In this document: one piece after another, positions 5,582 through 10,869 of the stretch | How the letters are laid out: every line of letters starts with the position of its first letter | How positions within the stretch are numbered: position 1 is the stretch's first letter | NCBI GenBank assembly: GCA_049651845.1 | Contig: JBASCW010000127.1 | Coordinates: 1-10,869 of the forward strand | DNA: 10,869 bases | From: RBG-16-66-20 sp049651845 | GTDB taxonomy: Bacteria > Pseudomonadota > Gammaproteobacteria > Burkholderiales > SG8-39 | Direction: 5' to 3' | Program-made: the position numbers and the translations under genes | The notes under the pieces: generated by a model | Told to the model about the DNA's origin: nothing | The model's database searches: none | The model's input: only the letters and a program-made list of their open reading frames with translations

Positions 5582-7180
5582 ATGGCCATCGCCAACCTGC
5601 CTGTCGCCCGCATCCTGCAGGGATTCTCCCGTCTGCCGCCGCAGAACCGCGTGTCGCTGATGCTGGTCGTCGCGGCGCTGTTCGCCGTGCTCGTCGCCTC
5701 CTGGCTGTGGAGCCGCTCGCCCGACTACCGCATCCTGTTTGCGAACGTCCAGGAGCGCGACGGCGGCGCGATCGTCGCCGCGCTGGGGCAGATGAACATC
5801 CCGTACCGCTTCAACGAGGGCGGCAACGCGATCCTGATCCCCGCCGAGTCGGTGCACGACGTGCGCCTGCGGCTCGCCTCGCAGGGGCTGCCCAAGGGCG
5901 GCAGCGTCGGCTTCGAGCTGATGGAGAACCAGAAGCTCGGCGCGACGCAGTTCCAGGAGCAGGTCACCTACCAGCGCGCCCTGGAGGGCGAACTGGCGCG
6001 CTCGGTGCAATCGCTCGCCGCAGTCCAGTCGGCGCGCGTGCACCTCGCGGTGCCCAAGGCGACTGCCTTCCTGCGCGAGCAGGCGAAGGCCTCGGCCTCG
6101 GTGCTGGTCAACCTTTACCCGGGCAAGCAGCTCGAGCGCGGCCAGGTCGCGGGCATCGTGCACCTGGTGGCCTCTAGCGTGCCCGAGCTCTCGCCCCGCG
6201 GTGTCAGCGTGATCGACCAGAGCGGCGCCCTGCTCAGCGTCCCCCACGACGGCTCGGCCGCCAACCTCGACCCCGGCCAGCTCGCGCACGCCCAGCAGAT
6301 CGAGGGCAGTTACGCGCGGCGCATCGTCGATCTGCTCGAGCCCCTGCTCGGGCGCGCCAACGTGCGTGCCCAGGTAACCGCCGAGATCGATTTCAGCGCG
6401 ACCGAGAGCACCGCCGAGACCTACCGCCCCAACAAGGACGGCGCGGACGCGGCGATCCGCAGCCAACAGACCAGCGAGTCCAGCCAGCCCGGCGGCGCCG
6501 CCGGCGGCGTGCCCGGCGCGGTGTCGAACCAGCCCGCCACCTCCCAGGCTGCGGCCGTACCCGCCGCCCCGGGCGGCGCCGCCCCTGCCGCAGCCGCCGT
6601 GCCGCAGCGCAAGGACCAGACCCTGCAGTACGAGCTCGACCGGACGGTGCGCCACACACGCCAGCACGTCGGCGCCGTCAAGCGCCTGTCGGTAGCGGTG
6701 GTGGTCAACCACCGCAAGAGCGCCGCGGCGCCCGACGCCAAGAGCGGCAAGGCCGCCTCCACGCCCCTGTCCGAGGAGGAAATGAAGCAGATCACCGCGC
6801 TCGCCAAGGAGGCGATCGGCTTTTCGCAGCAGCGCGGCGACACGCTGAACGTGGTGAACGCCGCCTTCAACGTCGAGCCGGTCGAGACGGTTCCCGAGCC
6901 CGCCTTCTGGCAGCAGCCGGACACCGTCGCCTTCGGCAAGGAGATCGGCAAACACCTGCTCGCCCTCGGCCTCGCCCTGTACGTGGTGTTCGGCGTCCTG
7001 CGGCCGATGGTCCGGCAACTCGCCGAATTGCCGCCGGCCCCGGAACCGGCGGCCATCGAGAACTTCGAGACCATCGAGACGGGGCAGGTCGGCCGCCTGG
7101 AGGCCGCGCGCCAGCTCGCGCGCCGCGATCCCAAGGTCGTGGCCAACGTCGTGAAATCCTGGGTCGCCGGCAATGAATGA
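5582..7180 (+). CDS. fliF: Flagellar MS-ring protein FliF
   Basis: The protein has 532 residues, close to the usual 530-580. A first membrane helix lies at about 24-44 (VSLMLVVAALFAVLVASWLW). The ring-building region follows, with DYRILFANV (48-56), LPKGGSVGFELME near 103-115, FQEQVTYQRALEGELARSV (124-142) and ARVHLAVPK (151-159). A second ring-forming part includes VRAQVTAEIDFS (261-272), a Gly/Pro/Ala-rich linker (about 300-342), and KRLSVAVVVNH (367-377). A second membrane helix lies at about 456-476. The C-terminal tail (508-528, ending VVANVVKSWV) is the FliG-binding segment. FliF forms the MS ring in the inner membrane around the export gate. It heads the plus-strand operon. Its stop overlaps the fliG start by 8 bp. 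Confidence 0.97.
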   Translation: MAIANLPVARILQGFSRLPPQNRVSLMLVVAALFAVLVASWLWSRSPDYRILFANVQERDGGAIVAALGQMNIPYRFNEGGNAILIPAESVHDVRLRLASQGLPKGGSVGFELMENQKLGATQFQEQVTYQRALEGELARSVQSLAAVQSARVHLAVPKATAFLREQAKASASVLVNLYPGKQLERGQVAGIVHLVASSVPELSPRGVSVIDQSGALLSVPHDGSAANLDPGQLAHAQQIEGSYARRIVDLLEPLLGRANVRAQVTAEIDFSATESTAETYRPNKDGADAAIRSQQTSESSQPGGAAGGVPGAVSNQPATSQAAAVPAAPGGAAPAAAAVPQRKDQTLQYELDRTVRHTRQHVGAVKRLSVAVVVNHRKSAAAPDAKSGKAASTPLSEEEMKQITALAKEAIGFSQQRGDTLNVVNAAFNVEPVETVPEPAFWQQPDTVAFGKEIGKHLLALGLALYVVFGVLRPMVRQLAELPPAPEPAAIENFETIETGQVGRLEAARQLARRDPKVVANVVKSWVAGNE

Positions 7181-8168
7181 TGAGGGCATCGGCCGCGCCG
7201 CCGTGCTGCTGCGCTCGCTCGGCGAAGAAGAGGCCGCCGAGGTCTTCAAGCTCCTCGCGCCGAAGGAAGTGCAGAAGCTCGGCGAGGCGATGACCAAGAT
7301 CGACAAGGTCAGCCGCACCAGCATCGAGGAGGTACTCAACCGCTTCAGCGCCGAGGCCGCGCAGCAGACCTCCCTGAGCGGAGACTCGCCGGAATACATC
7401 CGCGGCGTGCTCACCAAGGCGCTCGGCGACGACAAGGCGAAATACATCCTCGACCGCATCCTGCAGGGCAGCGATACCAGCGGCATCGAGAGCCTGAAAT
7501 GGATGGATCCGGCGACCGTCGCGGAGCTGATCCGCAACGAGCACCCCCAGATCATCGCCTCGATTCTCGTGCATCTGGACCACGACCACGCCGCCGGGAT
7601 TCTCGACCAGCTCGGCGACCGGCTGCGCAACGACACGATGCTGCGCATCGCGACGCTCGACGGCATACAGCCGAGCGCGCTGAGGGAGCTCAACGACGCC
7701 CTCGCCAAGGTGCTCGCCGGCAACGACAACATCAAGAAGTCCACGCTCGGCGGGGTGCGCGCCGCCGCCAACATCCTGAATTTCCTCGGCAACACGCAGG
7801 AGACCGCGGTGATCGAGTCGGTGCGGGAATTCGACGCCGAGCTGGCGCAGAAGATCCTTGACGAGATGTTCGTGTTCGAGAACATCCTGGACCTGGAGGA
7901 CAGCGCGATCCAGCTGGTGCTGCGCGAGGTCCAGTCCGAGTCCCTGGTGGTGGCGCTGAAGGGCGCGAACGAGGCGGTCCGGGAGAAGATCTTCACCAAC
8001 ATGTCGCAGCGGGCCGGCGAAATGCTGCGCGACGACCTCGAATCCAAGGGGCCGGTCAAGGTCTCCGAGGTCGAGGCCGAGCAGCGCGAGATCCTCAAGA
8101 TCGTGCGGCGCCTCGCGGAAGAGGGCCAGATCGCGCTCGGCGCGAAGGGAGACGAAGCCTATGTCTGA
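7173..8168 (+). CDS. fliG: Flagellar motor switch protein FliG
   Basis: The protein has 331 residues, the standard length. The N-terminal part (MNDEGIGRAAVLLRSLGEEE) binds FliF. The middle domain has the EHPQ motif at 123-126 that binds FliM, followed by a helix and Gly-rich hinge (about 183-197, with KKSTLGGVRAAAN). The C-terminal domain carries the charged torque helix. By alignment with the E. coli residues K264, R281, D288, D289 and R297, this protein has K263, R280, D287, D288 and K296, so charge is kept at all five with one Arg-to-Lys change. FliG forms the rotor ring that meets the stators and sets rotation direction. Its ATG lies within the end of fliF (8-bp overlap), implying translational coupling. 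Confidence 0.98.
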   Translation: MNDEGIGRAAVLLRSLGEEEAAEVFKLLAPKEVQKLGEAMTKIDKVSRTSIEEVLNRFSAEAAQQTSLSGDSPEYIRGVLTKALGDDKAKYILDRILQGSDTSGIESLKWMDPATVAELIRNEHPQIIASILVHLDHDHAAGILDQLGDRLRNDTMLRIATLDGIQPSALRELNDALAKVLAGNDNIKKSTLGGVRAAANILNFLGNTQETAVIESVREFDAELAQKILDEMFVFENILDLEDSAIQLVLREVQSESLVVALKGANEAVREKIFTNMSQRAGEMLRDDLESKGPVKVSEVEAEQREILKIVRRLAEEGQIALGAKGDEAYV

Positions 8169-8177
8169 CCTCGCAAC

Positions 8178-8182
8178 GGGAG
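8178..8182 (+). promoter_or_regulatory. Ribosome binding site fixing the GTG start of fliH
   Basis: GGGAG ends seven bases before the GTG at 8190. This favours that GTG over the in-frame ATG at 8244, which would remove the N-terminal segment containing the tryptophan at residue 14. Confidence 0.55.
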
Positions 8183-8189
8183 TCCGTGC

Positions 8190-8816
8190 GTGAACGAACG
8201 TTTCATCCGGCGCGAGCAGAGCGCCGGCTGGCAGCGCTTCAAGATGAACACGCTGAGCGACGGCGCCATGGATCGGCGCTCGGGCGAGCGCCGCAGCGCG
8301 CAGGCCCAGGGCACGGCCGACGACGCCGCGCGCGCGCACGCGCGCCAGGACGGCTTCCGCGAGGGCTACCGGGCCGGCCAGGCGCAGGCGGCGGCCGAGG
8401 CCGCCCAGCTGCGCGGGGTCGCGGCGCAGTTCGCCCGGTCCTGCGCGACCCTCGAGCAGGACCTGGCCGGCCAGGTGCTGGATCTGGCCCTCGACATCGC
8501 GCGCCACATGCTGCGCTCGGACGTGAAGGCGCGCCGCGAGGCGCTGCTGCCGGTGGTGCGCGAGGCGATCGCCTGCCTGCCCGACCAGGTGCAGCGCCCG
8601 CAGCTGCAGCTCAATCCGGCCGACGTCGAGATCATCCGCGCGCGCATCGGCGACGAACTGCAGATGGCCGGCTTCTCGATCGTCGAGGACCATCGCGTGG
8701 AGCCGGGCGGCTGCCGCATCTCGGCGGCGAGCTGCGAGGTGGACGCGACGCTGCCGGCCCGCTGGCGCCGCGTGCTCGCCGCCTTCGGCAGGGACATCGC
8801 CTGGTCCGATGGCTGA
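8190..8816 (+). CDS. fliH: Flagellar assembly protein FliH, regulator of the export ATPase
   Basis: The protein has 208 residues. The N-terminus contains W14 in AGWQRFKM; FliH N-terminal tryptophans bind the export gate protein FlhA. Next comes a GxxxG repeat (G55, G59, G63 in DGFREGYRAG), a hallmark of the FliH coiled helix. A helical stretch (about 70-130) and a C-terminal domain follow, with PADVEIIRARIG, then VEPGGCRISAASCEVDATL and the RW at 191-192 typical of the family. FliH dimers bind FliI and restrain its ATPase activity. Start is GTG, supported by GGGAG seven bases upstream. It lies 21 bp after fliG and just before fliI, the normal order. Confidence 0.93.
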   Translation: MNERFIRREQSAGWQRFKMNTLSDGAMDRRSGERRSAQAQGTADDAARAHARQDGFREGYRAGQAQAAAEAAQLRGVAAQFARSCATLEQDLAGQVLDLALDIARHMLRSDVKARREALLPVVREAIACLPDQVQRPQLQLNPADVEIIRARIGDELQMAGFSIVEDHRVEPGGCRISAASCEVDATLPARWRRVLAAFGRDIAWSDG

Positions 8817-8827
8817 GACCGCGGCCC

Positions 8828-8834
8828 GGGAGGA
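8828..8834 (+). promoter_or_regulatory. Ribosome binding site favouring the fliI start at 8842
   Basis: GGGAGGA ends seven bases before the ATG at 8842. It is among the best-placed Shine-Dalgarno sequences in the window, whereas the upstream ATG at 8809 has none. It suggests fliI does not overlap fliH. Confidence 0.55.
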
Positions 8835-8841
8835 CGCGGGC

Positions 8842-10269
8842 ATGTCGCGCTTCGCGCGCTACCTGGGCAATTGCCGCGTGCACCTGGAGGGCATCGAGCC
8901 GTTCGACGTCACCGGCCGCCTGACCCGCGTCGCGGGGCTGGTGATGGAGGCGGTCGGCATGCGCCTGCCTGTCGGCAGCACCTGCCTCGTGTCCGGACCG
9001 GATGCCTCGCGCGTCGAAGCGGAAGTGGTCGGATTTTCAGGCGACCGCCTGTACCTGATGCCGATCAGCGAAGTCACCGGCCTGCGTCCGGGCGCACTGG
9101 TGCGCTATCAGCCCTCGGCGAGCGCGTTGCCCTCGATGGATCCGGGGGTGCACCCCTGGCGCCGCGCCGAGGACCGCGCCCGCCACCTGCCGGTGGGCGA
9201 GGCCGTGCTCGGCCGCGTGCTGGACGCCGCGGGCCGGCCGCTCGACAAGCTGGGCCCGCTGGTCTGCGAGCGCACCGCGCCGCTCACCAGCCGGGCGATC
9301 AACCCGATCGACCGCGAGCCGATCCGCCAGACGCTCGACGTCGGCGTGCGCGCGATCAACGCGCTGGTAACGGTCGGCCGCGGCCAGCGCATGGGTCTGT
9401 TTGCCGGGTCGGGCGTGGGCAAGAGCCTGCTGCTCGGCATGATGGCGCGCTACACCAGCGCCGACGTGATCGTGGTCGGCCTGATCGGCGAACGCGGCCG
9501 CGAGGTCAAGGAATTCATCGAGGAAATCCTCGGCGCGGCGGGGCTCGCGCGCGCGGTGGTGGTCGCCGCCCCCGCCGACGCGCCGGCGCTGCTGCGCCTG
9601 CAGGGCGCCGCCTACGCGGCCACCCTCGCGGAGCATTTCCGCGCCGCCGGCCGGCACGTGCTGCTGCTGATGGACTCGCTCACCCGCTACGCCATGGCGC
9701 AGCGCGAAATCGCGCTCGCGATCGGCGAGCCGCCGGCGACCAAAGGCTACCCGCCCTCGGTGTTCGCCAAGCTGCCGCTGCTGGTCGAGCGCGCCGGCAA
9801 CGCCGAGGCGGGCGGCGGCTCGATCACCGCCTTCTACACCGTGCTCACCGAAGGCGACGACCCGCAGGACCCGATCGGCGACGCGGCGCGCGCCATTCTC
9901 GACGGCCACATCGTCCTGTCGCGCTCGCTCGCCGACCAGGGCCACTATCCCGCGATCGACGTCGAAGCCTCGATCTCGCGAGCGATGCCCGCGCTCGCGA
10001 GTCCCGACGCGCAGGCGCGCGCGCGGCGCTTCAAGTCCCTGTACGCGCGCTACCAGCGCAACCGCGACCTGATCGTCGTCGGCGCCTATACGCCGGGCAA
10101 CGACCCGGTGCTCGACGAGGCCGTGAACCTGTATCCGGCGATGGAAGCCTTCCTGCAGCAGGACATCCAGGAGCGCGCGCCGCTCGCCGAGAGCTTCGCG
10201 CGCCTCGACGCGCTGCTCGCCGGCCAGGCCGGCGTTCAAGGCGCCGGGCAGACCGCGGCGCAAACCTGA
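8842..10269 (+). CDS. fliI: Flagellum-specific ATPase FliI
   Basis: From ATG 8842 the protein has 475 residues (486 from ATG 8809), a little above the usual 440-460. It is an F1-beta-like ATPase. Walker A is AGSGVGKS with Lys at about 194; GLIGERGREV carries the catalytic Glu at about 217; Walker B is LLLMDS with Asp at about 278; and PPSVFAKLPLLVERAG follows at about 304-319. An N-terminal beta-barrel precedes these, and a small extra loop (PSMDPGVHPWRRAEDRARHL, about 97-116) sits between barrel and ATPase core. The C-terminal domain includes YTPGNDPVLDEAV. FliI hexamers at the export gate release cargo from chaperones using ATP. The 8842 start is preferred because of GGGAGGA seven bases upstream. 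All catalytic residues are intact. Confidence 0.97.
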   Translation: MSRFARYLGNCRVHLEGIEPFDVTGRLTRVAGLVMEAVGMRLPVGSTCLVSGPDASRVEAEVVGFSGDRLYLMPISEVTGLRPGALVRYQPSASALPSMDPGVHPWRRAEDRARHLPVGEAVLGRVLDAAGRPLDKLGPLVCERTAPLTSRAINPIDREPIRQTLDVGVRAINALVTVGRGQRMGLFAGSGVGKSLLLGMMARYTSADVIVVGLIGERGREVKEFIEEILGAAGLARAVVVAAPADAPALLRLQGAAYAATLAEHFRAAGRHVLLLMDSLTRYAMAQREIALAIGEPPATKGYPPSVFAKLPLLVERAGNAEAGGGSITAFYTVLTEGDDPQDPIGDAARAILDGHIVLSRSLADQGHYPAIDVEASISRAMPALASPDAQARARRFKSLYARYQRNRDLIVVGAYTPGNDPVLDEAVNLYPAMEAFLQQDIQERAPLAESFARLDALLAGQAGVQGAGQTAAQT

Positions 10270-10273
10270 GGAG
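10268..10273 (+). promoter_or_regulatory. Ribosome binding site of fliJ
   Basis: GAGGAG starts inside the fliI stop codon and ends seven bases before the fliJ ATG at 10281, so fliJ can be initiated independently as well as by coupling. Confidence 0.6.
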
Positions 10274-10280
10274 ATCCGAC

Positions 10281-10721
10281 ATGGCGCACGCCACCGCCCT
10301 GGATAGCCTGATCGAATACGCGCGCGGCCAGCGCGACGATGCGCTCGCGCGCTTCGCCGCTTCGGTGTCGGCTTCGCGCGCGCTGCACGACCGGCTCGCG
10401 CTGCTCGTGAATTACCGCGGCGAATTCGTCGCGCGCCTCGCCGCCGCGGTGCGCGAGGGCCTGACGGCCGAGCAGTTGCGCGGCTTTCGCCTGTTTCTCG
10501 ACAAGCTCGATCTCGCGATCGCGCAGCAGCAGCAGGCCATGCACTCGCAGTCCGAGCAGCACCTGCAGCGGCGCGCGGACTGGGCCCAGCGAGAATCGAG
10601 GCTGCAGGGCTACGCGACGCTGCGCGAGCGTCGGCGCGCGGCAAGCGCGGGACGATCGCGCCGCGACGAGCAGCGCAGCAGCGACGAGCACACCGCCGCG
10701 CGCACCGCCAAGGACCACTGA
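10281..10721 (+). CDS. fliJ: Flagellar export protein FliJ
   Basis: The protein has 146 residues, the usual size, and is nearly all helical. It is rich in Arg, Ala, Gln and Glu, with heptad-like spacing expected of the antiparallel coiled coil. The start (ALDSLIEYARGQRDDALARF) fits the FliJ N-terminus, and the middle (LRGFRLFLDKLDLAIAQQQQ) fits the family as well. The last 30 residues are very Arg-rich and probably disordered. FliJ is the stalk-like partner of the FliI hexamer and helps couple it to the FlhA gate and recycle chaperones. Sequence conservation of FliJ is low, so the call rests on helical character, length and position after fliI. A 25-bp gap separates it from the next gene. Confidence 0.9.
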   Translation: MAHATALDSLIEYARGQRDDALARFAASVSASRALHDRLALLVNYRGEFVARLAAAVREGLTAEQLRGFRLFLDKLDLAIAQQQQAMHSQSEQHLQRRADWAQRESRLQGYATLRERRRAASAGRSRRDEQRSSDEHTAARTAKDH

Positions 10722-10746
10722 GCCACGCAAAGCGGACGAACCCCGA

Positions 10747-10869
10747 ATGATCACGCTGCACTCGGCAATCCCCCCCCAGCCGGCCGCCGGCGTTGCGCGC
10801 GGCGATGCCGCCGCCGCGCCGCTGCCCGGCCCCGACTTCGCCGCGCTGATGGCCGGCATGCTCTCGATC
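10747..10869 (+). CDS. fliK: N-terminus of FliK hook-length control protein (cut by window end)
   Basis: An open frame starts at ATG 10747 and runs 41 codons to the window edge without a stop. It begins MITLHSAIPPQPAAG and continues Ala/Pro/Gly-rich, with PDFAALMAGML at 29-39. FliK N-termini are exported, disordered and often contain such an FAxLL-like segment. The position 25 bp after fliJ is the standard place of fliK in the fliFGHIJK operon. The ribosome site is weak. Codons 8-10 include a run of eight C (10770-10777). Identity is inferred mainly from position and composition, because the diagnostic C-terminal domain is outside the window. Confidence 0.7.
   Translation, partial: MITLHSAIPPQPAAGVARGDAAAAPLPGPDFAALMAGMLSI

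Noticed and set aside
6480..6610. Gly/Ala/Pro-rich stretch in fliF as an insertion or repeat
   Set aside because: A variable, low-complexity linker at this place is normal for FliF, and flanking conserved segments are in frame.
5426..8098. Very long open frame (about 890 codons) on the minus strand opposite fliF and fliG
   Set aside because: It is a mirror of the GC-rich codon use of the plus-strand genes. fliF and fliG are unmistakable on the other strand and the antisense product is low-complexity with no recognisable domain.
8871..10721. Long plus-strand open frame overlapping fliI in another frame and running in-frame into fliJ
   Set aside because: Only the last 146 codons look like a protein (FliJ). 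The part over fliI is an Arg/Pro-rich out-of-frame shadow, so this is not a fusion gene.

Overview
The window is a GC-rich (roughly 70 % G+C by eye) stretch of proteobacterial chromosome occupied almost entirely by flagellar genes. Gene order, the YcgR-type flagellar brake and the small FliK-like and FlhB-like proteins fit a beta-proteobacterium (Rhodocyclales/Nitrosomonadales-like) best. That placement is inferred from protein style only, since there is no rRNA or marker gene here. I see no mobile element, tRNA, rRNA or CRISPR array.

Layout. (1) About 65-2086, plus strand: a tight three-gene cluster of a short FliK-like protein, a 105-residue stand-alone FlhB C-domain homologue, and a YcgR-like PilZ protein. 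The genes overlap or lie 2 bp apart. An unidentified upstream gene may end at 87. (2) About 2087-5104, plus strand: an unusually AT-rich gap with a promoter-like sequence, then a secreted substrate-binding-domain protein and a membrane histidine kinase (two membrane segments, two PAS domains, phytochrome-type kinase core). The two are joined by a stop/start overlap, and no response regulator is in the window. (3) 5136-5444, minus strand: fliE alone, convergent with the kinase and divergent from fliF. (4) 5582-10869, plus strand: fliF-fliG-fliH-fliI-fliJ and the first 41 codons of a second fliK-type gene cut by the window end.

How the parts work together. FliF builds the MS ring, FliE joins it to the rod, and FliG forms the torque and switch surface. 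FliH, FliI and FliJ form the ATPase complex that feeds the flagellar type III export gate. The large FliK at the end normally measures hook length and switches export specificity through FlhB. The first cluster carries smaller relatives of both partners of that switch (FliK and FlhB C-domain) next to a c-di-GMP-responsive brake, so it may adjust export or rotation. The binding protein/kinase pair looks like an accessory sensory module placed between two flagellar blocks; a link to motility is inferred from position only.

Most of the window is ordinary. The points worth a second look are the FlhB-like protein with a degenerate NPTH site, the sensor pair without a partner regulator, and the promoter plus eight-G tract directly in front of the binding-protein start.
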